A stretch of DNA of 64,000 nt from Verrucomicrobiota bacterium (GTDB taxonomy: Bacteria > Verrucomicrobiota > Verrucomicrobiia > JABWAM01): positions 75,033-139,032 of the forward strand of contig JAHFSY010000006.1 in NCBI GenBank assembly GCA_023269615.1, written 5' to 3'. A model generated the notes under the pieces. It saw only the letters and a list, made by a program, of their open reading frames with translations. It made no database searches and was not told where the DNA came from. The translations under genes and the position numbers were made by a program. This document shows, in pieces, positions 27,946 through 37,456 of this stretch. The first letter of the stretch is position 1. The number at the start of each line of letters is the position of its first letter.

Positions 27946-30422
27946 TCAGTGTGCCGCCCCCTCCGACTGGAGCGGCTTCGTCCCCGCATTGGGCAAATAC
28001 AAGAACGCCCGGCTGAGAAATCCTTCGGGCGCCTGCGTGCGGTTCATGCCGGTGCCCACTCGGACGACAATCAAGTTCTTCCTGTCCGGCTGGGCGGCCT
28101 TGCTGATGTCCATGTCGAGGCTCGCGGGGCGGATGTACGGTTCTTGATAGAGGCGGTGGCCGACGTACTCGCCGTTGACCCAGACCCATGCCTGCGGGCT
28201 GATCGTGGGGACACAGAAATGCAGCGGTTGACCCTTGGTGACCTTGGGAATGTCCATTTCGAAGGCGTACCACATCGCGCCCGCGTATGGCATGCTGAAT
28301 TCATCGAGAGCGCCTTTGGCCTGCAGGTAGTAGGGGCGCGTCGTGTCTATCTGCTGCCAGCTTTTGCGGTCGTGCGTGGGCAAATACCAGTGCAGGATGC
28401 GACCCTGGTCGCCGGGGTCGAGAGAGAACGCGGCTTCACGCGGCGCAAGCTTCACCAGCCTGCCGGACTTGCCACTCGTGCGGTCGGCGAGGTCTTGATA
28501 AAACTTCCGGCGATCCGTCAGCGTCCAGTACCAGACGCCCGAGGTGTGCCCGCCGCCGTCTGTGCGGTCGAGCCGTTCGGGCATGTGGAAGAACGGACTG
28601 ATCTTGTACAATTCCTCACGGCGCTGGAACATCACGTCGGCCTGACGCACCGCGCCGACAAAATCGCCGTCGAACTCGGCGTCGTGCATGGCCATGTATG
28701 CCTTGAGGTGTTCGAGAATGTGGCGGTCGGCCTTGACGTGCGTCGCGTGCGGCTCGGCCTTCGCAAGCTTCTCCGCCTCGCTCACGGCGCGTTCCAGCCG
28801 TTGGATCAATTCTGCGCCATAGACATAAGGCAGGATGCGGTCTTCGTGGCCGAGCAACGGCGTGCGTTCCATTGTGTCCTCAAGCGCGTCCCAGAAGGCT
28901 TGCGCCGGCCGTGCGGCCGGGCCATACCACTGGGTGTGGAATTCCCTCAGGCCCGCCTCGACATCGAGGTCCGCTTTCCACATCAGCCGGGCCATGAAAT
29001 ATCTCGGCGCGATGCCGTACTCCATGGCGGCGGCGGCCCGTCGCTCGTGGAAGAAACCGAACAATCCCCATTTCTTGAAGAGTGGAAAATCCGCCGCGTG
29101 CCGCCGCAGGACGGGCGTGGGCGTCAGTCCCGACATCAGCATCTCGAAATAATCGTAGGTGTACACGTGCGGGGACAGCTCCGTCCAGCGTTGGAGCGTG
29201 GCGCTGCGCATGGCGCTGTGCCAGCTGCGCGGGTTGTTGAGCGCTTTGAGGTTGTCCGACCAGATCGCGGAGTACATCACGCCGAGGTTGGGATGCAGCT
29301 TGACGCTCAGCGGTGCGAGGTCGCGGTTGGCGTAGCCCGTGGTGGGCAGGATGACATCGGGGAACTCCTTCACGACTTCGACGGCAACAGCGTTGGCGAA
29401 CGTGATCCATTCCTCGCTGGTGCTCAGGTCGTTGGGCACGCCCTCGCGTCCCGCGGTGTTGGGAACCCCATGTTGAGCTTCATGGTTTCGTCGTGAAAAT
29501 CCACCGGGGCGCCGTCGTTGGGCGAGAAGCCGAGCCAGTCGGTCATGCCGTTGGGGTCTTTGCGCCGCTCGCGCAATTCGGCTTTCATCTTTTCGGCGAC
29601 GATCTGGATCGCCTCGGGGTTGGTGAGGTTGGGCAGATACGGGTTGGGTTCGCCTCCGAGCGTCTTCGCGAACAGCTCGGGCCGCGTTTTGGCCAACTCC
29701 TTTTCGGGGAGATACTTGTTAAGGGACGAATCGCCTGCGACATCGATCATGGGGGTGACGTCGGGCTGCATTTTGTTGCGCAGTTTCCAGAGATACTCCA
29801 GCGGGATCATCTCGGCATTCATGTGCGACCAATACGTGCGCATCGGAAAGTCGGGCGACTCGCGCACCTCCACGTCGCCGATGGTGATCGTGGGCTGCTG
29901 TGGGACGATTTCGCCAAATGCTGACGGCATGAACCAGCGCACCCCGAGGCGATGGAGCAATTCCGCGACGGCGTAGTACGTGCCGTTGTATGGCCGGGCC
30001 TCGTTGCCCGCCAGCAGGAGCGTGTCGCCCTTGGCGCGGATGACCAGTCCTTCCTCGCGACGGTCGCGGGTGAGCCCCGTCGGAATCTTGACACCGAGCG
30101 CATCAGTGCGCTTGCTCTGGCCAACGAGAATGACCGGCCCGGTGACGGGCTGTTCCTCGGAGACAATCGGCAGCCTGGCGCCGCTGATTTTTTCGATGTA
30201 CTCCTGCAGGTCGCGGGCTGCGAGCTTCACCTTCTGGTCGGCGCTTGGAATGGTGCCGGGCTGGAGTGGATGATCCTTTGCATCGAGCGCCGATTGGCGG
30301 ACGACAATCGTGGCGGTGGGTTTGCCGTCACGGGCCAGCGTGATTGCGTTGGCGGCGGGGCAGGATATCCAAATTGTGGCAAGAACCAGAGCCATGGCAA
30401 CTGTTGCCGGTGTTTTTGTCAT
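27946..30422 (-). pseudogene. DUF4838-type carbohydrate-active protein, interrupted by a frameshift
   Basis: Two frames make one protein of about 825 residues. The first part (30422 to about 29463) has a signal peptide (MTKTPATVAMALVLATIWIS...), then a GH20-like beta/alpha domain (LAARDLQEYIEKISGARLPIV) and GVRWFMPSAFGEIVPQQPTI. The second part (about 29462 to 27946) carries PNDLSTSEEWITFANAVA, the barrel and a C-terminal sandwich with WVNGEYVGH. In the first frame translation runs into a TGA at 29424; a one-base change in the CCC near 29460 restores the frame. This may be a real mutation or a sequencing error. DUF4838 proteins are thought to be glycoside hydrolases. Downstream of the prepilin-like gene (44-bp gap). 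Confidence 0.7.
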
Positions 30423-30466
30423 GGAGGTGGGTTCGTTGTTCAATCCATGCCCCTCATTCCCCTCCA

Positions 30467-31288
30467 TTACCAATTGACCCACGGAGTGACGACGGGGCCG
30501 ACCTGAAAATTTACATTTGGATCGAACGGCACGCTGTAAACCAGGTTCGCCGGCACAGTGGATCCATTCGCTGGTTTGCGGGAGTTGACGTGGCCATCCC
30601 AGTAAAGGACGTTGGCTCTGCCACTGTGGCGGAAGGCGTACGCGTTGTCGGATACCCCAGCGTAATCGATGGACTCGTCAAAAAAATTCGCCGTCCAAAA
30701 AGACGCGAGATAGGAGCTGCGGTCCATCACGATGGTCGCTTCGGCGGTCGAGCTGATGGCGGGATAGATACCATACGCTGTGTTGTACTGCGGGCCCTTG
30801 CTCCAGCCCTTGCGGAGATCGCCGAAGGGGGTTGCGAGCCCGAACGTGTAGTTGATGGAGTACGAGGTGCGGTGAGTGTGGTAGCGATACATGGTGCAGC
30901 CGAGCATGGAGGGCTCCCATGTCACGCCAGGCTCGCTGGGGCATTTCAAGACAGGGAAGCTGTGGAGCGTTGCGCCTGCACCGCCATTGACACCTTGGTA
31001 GGTCTCGTAGCTCCCGATCAACCCGGCGGCGCCGAGGATGTGCCCAAAGTCTGCGCCTGCAGCGAAGCCGTTGGCGGTGGGGATGTAGTCGTCATTCGAC
31101 TCGGCGTACAAGGCGAATCCGATATAGATCTGGCGAAGGTTGTTGACACAGACCACGCTTTTCGCGCTTTCCTTCGCCCTTCTCAACGACGGCAATAGGA
31201 GAGCCGCGAGAATCGAGATGATCGCCACTACCACCAGAAGTTCCACAAGGGTAAAGGCAACCTTGTCCTCCCTGGAATGGATTTTCAT
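30467..31288 (-). CDS. Prepilin-type N-terminal methylation domain protein with H-X9-DG motif
   Basis: 273 residues from ATG 31288, preceded by AAGGAG at 6 bases. The type IV pilin-like signal is [31 protein letters not shown] with Glu5 after the cleavage site. The C-terminal part has [15 protein letters not shown], the H-X9-DG motif of planctomycete/verrucomicrobial pseudopilin-like proteins (DUF1559-related). No pilus assembly genes are in the window. It overlaps the LacI stop (ATGA), so its level is tied to the regulator, and it precedes glycosidase genes. This suggests a surface role in capturing the substrate, which is inference. Confidence 0.88.
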   Translation of the reverse strand: MKIHSREDKVAFTLVELLVVVAIISILAALLLPSLRRAKESAKSVVCVNNLRQIYIGFALYAESNDDYIPTANGFAAGADFGHILGAAGLIGSYETYQGVNGGAGATLHSFPVLKCPSEPGVTWEPSMLGCTMYRYHTHRTSYSINYTFGLATPFGDLRKGWSKGPQYNTAYGIYPAISSTAEATIVMDRSSYLASFWTANFFDESIDYAGVSDNAYAFRHSGRANVLYWDGHVNSRKPANGSTVPANLVYSVPFDPNVNFQVGPVVTPWVNW

Positions 31289-32367
31289 GAATGCTCCTTG
31301 CGTTTGCCGCTGGAATGCAGATGGGCGGATGGGGGAACACAACTTCCGGTGTCATGGCACGAAGTGTGGATCAGAGTGGTCAACGGAGTCTCATGAGGGT
31401 CGGCAATCAGCTCACGTAGTCGTTTTACCCCGATCCGCCCGATGTCTTCGGTTGGTATTTCCATGCGACTGAGCGGATCATCTTCGGAGAACGGATGGCG
31501 AACGCTGAAAGTCAGAAGACTCAGGTCCTCGGGAACTCGCACATGGATTTTTCGGCAGTGCTCCAGGATCGAGCGTCCCTCGCCATGTGAAGTGGTGATG
31601 ATGGCGGTCGGCGGGGATGAAAGGCGAAAGAGCGGTTTGATCACCTCCAGATGCGGTATCCGTTGGACAGGGGCCTGAATGAATCCATCTTGCACAGGAA
31701 TATTCCGCGCCTTCATTTCTTCGAGGTAGCCGCGCAGCCATTCCTGGCGATGGATGAGGCCGATGCAGTCCGATGCGAATGCAATGCGGCGATGACCCAT
31801 GGAGGCCAGATGGCGGACGGCGTCACGCCCCGCCTGGAAATCATTGCAAGTGACCTGGTTGACGGGTCTTGAAACATGATGATCGCCCAGGATGACGATG
31901 GGCTTTTTGATTTTCTCAAGAAGTTCGTAATGCTCTTCCAACACCGCTCCCATAAGCAGAAAGCCGTCACACTTGGAAGATTCCAGGTGCATCAGGTTGT
32001 CCATCTCCTGGTTTGCTGAACGCATCGGATAGCAGAACACATGCTGGCCTTCGCGCGTCGCTTCCAGGAGGGTGGCATGAAAGATGGGCGCGTAAATCCG
32101 ATGGGTGAAATCCGCGTCCACCAGCACAAATCCGAAATTCCGGGTCTGGGGTTTGGGATGAAACTGTTGGATCGGCTGCGCGCCGGATGTCCTCTGGTTC
32201 GTGGAATATCCCAGCCGTTCGGTGGCCCTCCAGACTTTCTGCCGTGTCTCGACGGCGATCTGCGGGCTGTTCCTCAATGCCATGGAGACCGTCGAGGATG
32301 ACACCAAAGCGAAACGAGCCACGTCAGCCATGGTCACCTTCGAGATTTTTTCCTTGGCTGCTTGCAT
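31285..32367 (-). CDS. LacI-family transcriptional regulator
   Basis: 360 residues. The N-terminal helix-turn-helix reads [45 protein letters not shown] (hinge helix ERLGYSTN), and the periplasmic-binding-like effector domain has [51 protein letters not shown] and [17 protein letters not shown]. It heads an operon with a prepilin-like protein and glycosidases and should control it in response to a sugar. The DNA-recognition helix has [10 protein letters not shown] where LacI has VSYQTVSRVV, so its operator may be unusual. Confidence 0.92.
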   Translation of the reverse strand: MQAAKEKISKVTMADVARFALVSSSTVSMALRNSPQIAVETRQKVWRATERLGYSTNQRTSGAQPIQQFHPKPQTRNFGFVLVDADFTHRIYAPIFHATLLEATREGQHVFCYPMRSANQEMDNLMHLESSKCDGFLLMGAVLEEHYELLEKIKKPIVILGDHHVSRPVNQVTCNDFQAGRDAVRHLASMGHRRIAFASDCIGLIHRQEWLRGYLEEMKARNIPVQDGFIQAPVQRIPHLEVIKPLFRLSSPPTAIITTSHGEGRSILEHCRKIHVRVPEDLSLLTFSVRHPFSEDDPLSRMEIPTEDIGRIGVKRLRELIADPHETPLTTLIHTSCHDTGSCVPPSAHLHSSGKRKEHS

Positions 32368-32383
32368 TAGATAACTTCTAATA

Positions 32384-32424
32384 AAAATTGAAAAATAGTC
32401 AACTATTAATAATTATTCAATTTT
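32384..32424 (-). promoter_or_regulatory. Promoter with candidate operator for the LacI-led operon
   Basis: On the minus strand TTGAAT (32420-32415) is followed after 17 bases by TATTTT (32397-32392), in a very AT-rich patch. The palindrome AATAGT-CA-ACTATT (32394-32407) lies between and over the -10, and a wider pair AAAATTGAA/TTCAATTTT (32384-32392, 32416-32424) frames it. A third small dyad TTAGA-TCTAA overlaps the start codon (32367-32381). These are candidate autoregulatory sites. They lack the central CG usual for LacI operators. Confidence 0.55.
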
Positions 32425-32455
32425 AATTAATGCACCGCCGCAAAGTTCCCCGGGT

Positions 32456-32683
32456 CCCGGGATTTCTCCGCAGATTTCGCAGATGGACGCAGATTTTTGG
32501 AAGGTCTCTCGCAACCCGCGCTACGCCGGAGGCTTCGGCGAGGCGAGAGACGCGGCGCAAAGTTAACCCGTGACCCCAAGCGTGCCATTCCGATTCAAAG
32601 CCTGGCTTTCAATCGGAATGGCATGCTTGTTTGCCGTTCAGAAATCTGCGTAATTCTGCGTTAATCTGCGGAGAATTCCCGGG
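32456..32683. repeat. Long inverted repeat with CTCCGCAGATTTCGCAGA arms and an inner hairpin
   Basis: Arms 32456-32496 and 32642-32683 are imperfect inverted copies built of CGCAGATT-type units. Inside is a second inverted repeat, GCCATTCCGATTCAAAGC (32583-32600) against 32606-32623 (17 of 18). The same outer arms with a different inner hairpin occur at 47602-47857. The flanks (TTTGCGTCTTTGCGAGAAACTC to 32724) also belong to the repeat. This explains most of the 377 bases between the LacI gene and ispG. Confidence 0.8.
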
Positions 32684-32744
32684 ACGAAGGGCTTGGCGCC
32701 TTTGCGTCTTTGCGAGAAACTCTCCGAAAATCGGCTGTCGCCGT

Positions 32745-34799
32745 TCAGCGAGCGGCTTGCGCTTCCTGCTTGCGTGGCTCGGGCGGGACCCATCCATCGG
32801 GCGGCTCCTGCCATTTGCCGTGAGTCTTGATCAGGTCGATCAGGCGCTGGTCGGCTTCGCTCTCGGGAACATGATACTGCACGCACTCTTTTCCGACGTA
32901 GAGATTCACCTTGCCGGGCGCGCCGCCCACGTAACCGAAATCCGCGTCGGCCATTTCGCCGGGGCCGTTCACGATGCAGCCCATGATCGCAATCTTCACT
33001 CCCTTGAGATGCGCCGTCTTGCTCTTGATGCGATCCGTGACGGTTTGCAGATTGAAAAGTGTCCGTCCACATGAGGGGCACGACACATACTCGGTCTTGG
33101 TGATGCGGTTGCCTGTCGCCTGCAGGATGTTGTACGCAAGCTTGAGCGCGCCGGCGGGATCGCGCCCGTCGCCGATCTGGACTGAATCACCAATCCCATC
33201 GCAAAGCATCGTGCCGAATTGTTTCGACGCGGTGAGCAATTGTTCGATGTCCGAATGCCATTCGCCCAGGTCGCGGAGGTGGATGGGGTGGGGGCGGTTC
33301 TCGGAATCGAGGAACGCCGCCAGCATGCGCCACGCGGCCAGCGGGGAGACGGAACGCAGGCTGCCGATGCCCGCGATGATCTGCGAAAAATTCTGGCGCT
33401 CCGCCGCAGCAAAAAATTCCTTCGCCTTCGGAATTTCGCCGTCGCCCACGTTCACCTGGATCGCGAAATCAAATTCCTGGGTGAGGTGCGCCAGCTTGTG
33501 AAGGTCGGCTGAAGACCACGAGTCGGACGCCTCGAAGATGAGCTTGTGAAGCTGCGACTTCGGGACGGCGTCGAGCAATTCGGCGTGACGACCCAGGTCA
33601 ATCGAGAAAAGATCGGCGGGGAATTGCGCGATGAGCTTTTCCGCAAGCAGGCAATCCTCCCTGTCTTTCACTGAAAACTGGATCACCTCGGCCACGATGT
33701 CGGCGCCGGACGTGATGGAGCGGATGGTTTCCTCAACTTTCGGATCGCGCAACCCAACAGGAATCTCCACGCAGATCGTGTTCTCCGCGCCCACGGCCAC
33801 ATCGCCGAGATGGACTTCCTGCGTCTTGCGCCTCGCGTAGGTGAAAGGGTCGCGTTTCTCGGGAATATCAAATGGCACATTCACCACGGTGCGGCGCTGG
33901 GTGACGGGGATGTTGTACGGCTTCACGAGATCCTGGCAGACGGGAATCTCATGCACCGAATCCTCGGTGAGCGATACGCGGATCGTGTCGCCGATTCCAT
34001 CCTCGAGCAGCGCGCCGATTCCGACCGCTGACTTGATGCGGCCATCCTCGCCGTCGCCGGCTTCGGTGACGCCGAGATGAAACGGATAATCCATGCCGAC
34101 CTCATCCATGCGCGCCGCGAGAAGGCGGTAGGCCTGGATCATCACCTTGGGATTGGAGGACTTCATGGAGAGGATGATCTCGCGGTAATTGTTCTTCTCG
34201 CAAATGCGGACGAATTCGAGTGCGGACTCGACCATGCCCAGCGGCGTGTCACCGTAACGGTTCATGATGCGGTCGGAGAGGGAGCCATGGTTCGTGCCGA
34301 TGCGCATGGCGCGCCCAAGTTCCTTGCAGCGGAGAACGAGCGGGGTGAATGTCTCCTCGATGCGTTCGAGTTCCTCATGGTATTGCGCGTCGGTGTATTC
34401 GCGGATGTTGAACTTTTTCTTGTCCGCGTAATTGCCCGGGTTGACGCGCACCTTCTCGACGTATTCCACGGCCGCCATCGCGGCCTTGGGAAGAAAATGA
34501 ATGTCGGCGACCAGGGGCGCATTGCAGCCGCGCTTGCGGAGTTCGTCGCGGATGTTTTTCAAATTCTCAGCGTCCTTGACCGTGGGAGCCGTGATGCGAA
34601 CGATCTCACAGCCGACCGCAACCATGCCGAGCGTCTCTTCCACCGTGGCCAGCGTGTTGAGCGTATCGGAGGTTGTCATGGACTGCACGCGGACGGGGTT
34701 GTCGCCCCCGACGCCGATGCCCCCGACCTTCACCTCCCGCGTCTTGCGGCGCTGGTAACGGAATGGATTGGTACAGTATTTCTTGACGAGTGGATTCAT
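32745..34799 (-). CDS. ispG: 4-hydroxy-3-methylbut-2-en-1-yl diphosphate synthase, long form
   Basis: 684 residues from ATG 34799, with GGAG 6 bases upstream. This is the [4Fe-4S] enzyme of the MEP isoprenoid pathway. The N-terminal TIM barrel has VGGDNPVRVQSMTTSDT, VADIHFLPKAA, VRVNPGNYADK and LGVTEAGDGEDGR. A large inserted domain (about 330-550) separates it from the reductase-like part with cluster Cys 574, 577 (CPSC) and 608 (MGCIVNGPGE) and Glu 615. Short-form enzymes have about 370 residues; the long form is typical of Chlamydiae, Bacteroidetes, some PVC bacteria and plants. It supplies precursors for the squalene synthase at 62903. Confidence 0.95.
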   Translation of the reverse strand: MNPLVKKYCTNPFRYQRRKTREVKVGGIGVGGDNPVRVQSMTTSDTLNTLATVEETLGMVAVGCEIVRITAPTVKDAENLKNIRDELRKRGCNAPLVADIHFLPKAAMAAVEYVEKVRVNPGNYADKKKFNIREYTDAQYHEELERIEETFTPLVLRCKELGRAMRIGTNHGSLSDRIMNRYGDTPLGMVESALEFVRICEKNNYREIILSMKSSNPKVMIQAYRLLAARMDEVGMDYPFHLGVTEAGDGEDGRIKSAVGIGALLEDGIGDTIRVSLTEDSVHEIPVCQDLVKPYNIPVTQRRTVVNVPFDIPEKRDPFTYARRKTQEVHLGDVAVGAENTICVEIPVGLRDPKVEETIRSITSGADIVAEVIQFSVKDREDCLLAEKLIAQFPADLFSIDLGRHAELLDAVPKSQLHKLIFEASDSWSSADLHKLAHLTQEFDFAIQVNVGDGEIPKAKEFFAAAERQNFSQIIAGIGSLRSVSPLAAWRMLAAFLDSENRPHPIHLRDLGEWHSDIEQLLTASKQFGTMLCDGIGDSVQIGDGRDPAGALKLAYNILQATGNRITKTEYVSCPSCGRTLFNLQTVTDRIKSKTAHLKGVKIAIMGCIVNGPGEMADADFGYVGGAPGKVNLYVGKECVQYHVPESEADQRLIDLIKTHGKWQEPPDGWVPPEPRKQEAQAAR

Positions 34800-34865
34800 G
34801 GGAAGCTCCGGCCGGGTAGTAAATAGCAGAACGGGCGGCTTTTCAATGATGGAATTGGGGGAGGA

Positions 34866-34890
34866 GCTTCTGGCTGCTAGCTGCTGGCTT
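34866..34890. repeat. GCTGCTGGCTGCTAG-type short repeat
   Basis: GCTTCTGGCTGCTAGCTGCTGGCTTC upstream of ispG is nearly the same as 51498-51526 (GCTGCTGGCTGCTAGCTGCTGG...), where it overlaps the end of the hydrolase gene. An inverted relative, AAGCTAGAGGCCAGCAGCTTCTG, sits at 51641-51663. Following this, 34941-34972 carries a half copy of the GAGCCACGGATG repeat that brackets the GxxExxY gene. Confidence 0.6.
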
Positions 34891-34971
34891 CTGGGAGGAA
34901 ACGACGAATGGGGAATGGCTGGTGGGTTTGCTAGAAATATTGAGCCACGGATGTCACGGACGAGCACGGAT

Positions 34972-35115
34972 CAGGGCTTACGCATTTGACTCCGAAATGT
35001 AGGAGCCGTTGCCAACGGCGATCTCCGCAGAGCCCATCACGCACGGTCGCCGTTGGCAACGGCTCCTACAAAATGAATGACAATCACGCGTTGACGGCCA
35101 AACGCGTAAGCCCTG
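34972..35115. repeat. MITE-like element with CAGGGCTTACGCATTTG ends and an inner 24-bp palindrome
   Basis: Terminal inverted repeats 34972-34988 and 35099-35115 match at 16 of 17 and are the same as those at 23473-23645. The core is different: it contains a perfect 24-bp inverted repeat at 34998-35021 and 35047-35070, a member of the GTAGGAGCCG family seen at 17950-18011. One repeat therefore sits inside another. Between ispG and the antitoxin gene the remaining bases show nothing else. Confidence 0.85.
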
Positions 35116-35168
35116 GAGCATGGATTGGGAGAGGTTGCTTTTCACCGGAACAACCGTACACTGATCTC

Positions 35169-35402
35169 ATGCCCACCACGCTGAAGCAGGTTGTATCGGA
35201 AGCCATGCAATTGCCGGTGGATCAGCGGCTGACTTTGGCCCACCGCCTTCTTTCCAGCGTGGAGCCTGCAGTAAATCCGGAAGTGGAGGCGGCATGGGAC
35301 GCCGAGATCCGCGAGAGAATCCGCCGTTATGACGCCGGGGAAACCACCGCCATCCCGGCAGCGGAGGTTTTCAAAGAGTTGGACCGGCGTCTTGGGCGAT
35401 GA
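35169..35402 (+). CDS. Addiction-module antitoxin (PF09720-like)
   Basis: 77 residues from ATG 35169; the frame is open further upstream but through repeat DNA. VVSEAMQLPVDQRLTLAHRLLSSVEPAVNPEVEAAWDAEIRERIRRYDAGETTAIPAAEVF has the LPxxxRxxLAxxLLxSv core and the W-x-x-EI-x-R-x-x-x-x-x-GxxxxxPxxEVF tail of RelE-partner antitoxins. Its stop overlaps the toxin ATG. It resembles the antitoxin at 16113 in plan, but the two are clearly diverged, so cross-neutralisation is not obvious. Confidence 0.88.
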   Translation: MPTTLKQVVSEAMQLPVDQRLTLAHRLLSSVEPAVNPEVEAAWDAEIRERIRRYDAGETTAIPAAEVFKELDRRLGR

Positions 35403-35695
35403 AGATTGATTTCCTTCCGGAAACTCGACGCGAACTTTTCGAGGCTGCAGAGCAGTACGAAACCAAGGAACCCGAGCTTGGCGTGCGCCTTCGGAACGAG
35501 GTTTCACATGTTCTGGAACGCATCCTTTCCGATCCTCTTCTGTGGCGTGAGCGCCAAGGTGGCTATCGGCGCGTGAATTGTCCCGTGTTTCCGTACTACG
35601 TGGCATATGTTTTGCGCGGGGAAACAATCTTGATTGTTGCGATTGCCCATGGGCATCGAAAACCGGAGTTTTGGAGGGATCGTCTGAAAACATAG
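35399..35695 (+). CDS. RelE/ParE-family toxin
   Basis: 98 residues. IDFLPETRRELFEAAEQYETKEPELGVRLRNEV, then YRRVNCPVFPYYVAYVLRGETILIVAIAHGHRKPEFWRDR, is a standard RelE/ParE sequence with the H-x-x-R/K-x-P-x-F/Y-W ending. Overlaps the antitoxin by 4 bases. Same length and layout as the toxin at 15820, and both end with K-N/D-R-x-K-T, but the rest differs. The pair lies between repeat DNA and the glycerophosphodiesterase gene, as an insertion into an otherwise housekeeping stretch. Confidence 0.88.
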   Translation: MKIDFLPETRRELFEAAEQYETKEPELGVRLRNEVSHVLERILSDPLLWRERQGGYRRVNCPVFPYYVAYVLRGETILIVAIAHGHRKPEFWRDRLKT

Positions 35696-35749
35696 AATTT
35701 CGGATAGAACGACAGTACATTCCCAGGTTGGTGTATCCATGGGTGATTC

Positions 35750-36544
35750 ATGATGCGCATCCTTCCGGCGATTTTCTTGTTTGGCGTCCACGCTTTGCAA
35801 GCCGTGGAGATCGTTGGACATCGTGGAGCGTCCCGCGACGCCCCCGAGAACACGCTTTCGTCATTCAACCTTTGTTGGGGATTGAAGGCTGATGCCGCCG
35901 AACTCGACATCCACCTGACCAAGGACGGACGGATCGTGGTCATTCACGATAAGGGCACGGAACGAACCACGGGCAAGGATTTTGTTGTCGCAGATCACAC
36001 GCTTGCCGAGTTGAAAACCCTGGATGCTGGTTCATGGAAGGGCAAGGAGTGGGCTGGAGAACGGATTCCCACACTGGCCGAGGTCTTGGACACCATCCCC
36101 GACGGCAAACGATTGTTCATCGAGATCAAGTGCGGTCCCGAAGTGTTGCCGGAGTTGGAACGCGTCCTGAAGGCTTCCGGCAAAAAACCGGATCAGCTCG
36201 TCTTGATTGGGTTCATGCAAGACACGATGCGGCGGGCCAGGCAGAGTTTTCCACAACTCAAAGTGCTCTGGCTTGTTTCCCCCACACCGGAGGCGAAGAG
36301 TCGAACGGAGATGGCGGCCGACAAGCTCATTGAAGCGGCCAAGGCTGCTCATTTTGATGGGCTGTGTCTCAATGCCGATTTTCCCATGGATGCCGCGGTT
36401 GTCGCAAAGGTCAGGGACGCGGGGATGACGCTCCACGTTTGGACCGTGGACGAACCCACCACCGCAGGAAAACTGGCTGCGGCCGGCGTGGATGGCATCA
36501 TCACCAACCGGCCCGGTTGGCTGCGACAACAGCTCGAACGATAG
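35750..36544 (+). CDS. Glycerophosphodiester phosphodiesterase family protein, exported
   Basis: 264 residues with a short signal peptide (MMRILPAIFLFGVHALQA). The GDPD TIM barrel starts at once with EIVGHRGASRDAPENTLSSF (catalytic His), then ADAAELDIHLTKDGRIVVIHD (metal Glu and Asp, second His), LFIEIKCGP, and ends LHVWTVDEPTTAGKLAAAGVDGIITNRPG. These enzymes release glycerol-3-phosphate from deacylated phospholipids. Export suggests scavenging from outside or membrane turnover. It stands alone, between the toxin and dapF. Confidence 0.92.
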   Translation: MMRILPAIFLFGVHALQAVEIVGHRGASRDAPENTLSSFNLCWGLKADAAELDIHLTKDGRIVVIHDKGTERTTGKDFVVADHTLAELKTLDAGSWKGKEWAGERIPTLAEVLDTIPDGKRLFIEIKCGPEVLPELERVLKASGKKPDQLVLIGFMQDTMRRARQSFPQLKVLWLVSPTPEAKSRTEMAADKLIEAAKAAHFDGLCLNADFPMDAAVVAKVRDAGMTLHVWTVDEPTTAGKLAAAGVDGIITNRPGWLRQQLER

Positions 36545-36622
36545 GCCTGACGGATTCGGCTGTAGAAACCCTGAACGGATGAACGGGTTGCGCCTTTGGC
36601 TTTTTCCCGTTATTCTCTCCGT

Positions 36623-37432
36623 ATGAAAATTCAGTTCACCAAGATGAATGGCGCGGGCAATGATTTTGTCATGCTCGATAATCGCTCCGGCAGCCTCAAG
36701 CTTTCACGGGGACAGATTGCGAAGGTGTGCGACCGTCATCGCGGGGCAGGGGCGGACGGACTTTTGCTTGTGGAACCGTCTGACACGAAGGGCGTGGATT
36801 TTCGGATGCGCTATTACAATTCCGATGGCGGGGAGGCAGAGATGTGTGGCAATGGCGCGCGATGTTTTGCCCGCTTCGTCGAGAAGCTTGGCGCATGTCG
36901 CAATCGTGTTTCGTTCCAGACGCTCGCAGGCGTGATCCGCGCGGAGCTGGATGGTCCCACGGTGCGCATCAACCTCAGCGAGCCTGCGGGGTTGCGGCTT
37001 AAGGAGAAGGTGAAGCTTTCCGGTGGCGAAATGGAAATCAGCTCGCTCAACACCGGCGTGCCGCATGCGGTGCTGATGGTTGATGACGCCGACCAGGCGA
37101 TGGTGGGGCCGATCGGGAACGAGGTCCGCTTCCACAAACATTTTGCGCCGAAGGGGACGAATGTGAACTTTGTCCAGCGTCTCGGCGGCAATTCCATCCG
37201 CGTGCGCACCTACGAACGTGGAGTCGAGGGCGAAACGCTCGCGTGCGGCACCGGCGTGGTTGCCAGCGCTTTGATCTCCCACGCGCTCTTCCAAGTGGCG
37301 TCACCGATCAGCGTGAAAGTTCAGGGTGGCGACATGCTGGAGGTGAGTTTCCGAAGGGAAGGGGAGAGCTTCAAGGAAGTGTTTCTCAAGGGCCCGGCGG
37401 ATTTTACCTTCGAAGGAAGCATGGAAGTCTAG
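36623..37432 (+). CDS. dapF: Diaminopimelate epimerase
   Basis: 269 residues from ATG 36623 (MKIQFTKMNGAGNDF). It converts LL- to meso-diaminopimelate for lysine and peptidoglycan. The two catalytic cysteines are present: Cys75 in EMCGNGARC and Cys208 in ETLACGTGVVAS. Length is standard. Followed, after a 300-base repeat-filled gap, by dapA on the same strand, so the lysine genes are clustered but perhaps not co-transcribed. meso-DAP peptidoglycan is implied, consistent with the murA gene nearby. Confidence 0.96.
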   Translation: MKIQFTKMNGAGNDFVMLDNRSGSLKLSRGQIAKVCDRHRGAGADGLLLVEPSDTKGVDFRMRYYNSDGGEAEMCGNGARCFARFVEKLGACRNRVSFQTLAGVIRAELDGPTVRINLSEPAGLRLKEKVKLSGGEMEISSLNTGVPHAVLMVDDADQAMVGPIGNEVRFHKHFAPKGTNVNFVQRLGGNSIRVRTYERGVEGETLACGTGVVASALISHALFQVASPISVKVQGGDMLEVSFRREGESFKEVFLKGPADFTFEGSMEV

Positions 37433-37456
37433 CAAGCGCGGGTGCGCTTGGGTGCA

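Noticed and set aside
27949..29496. A 515-codon plus-strand frame antisense to the DUF4838 gene
   Set aside because: No recognisable motif, and the minus-strand frame has clear protein character and operon context.
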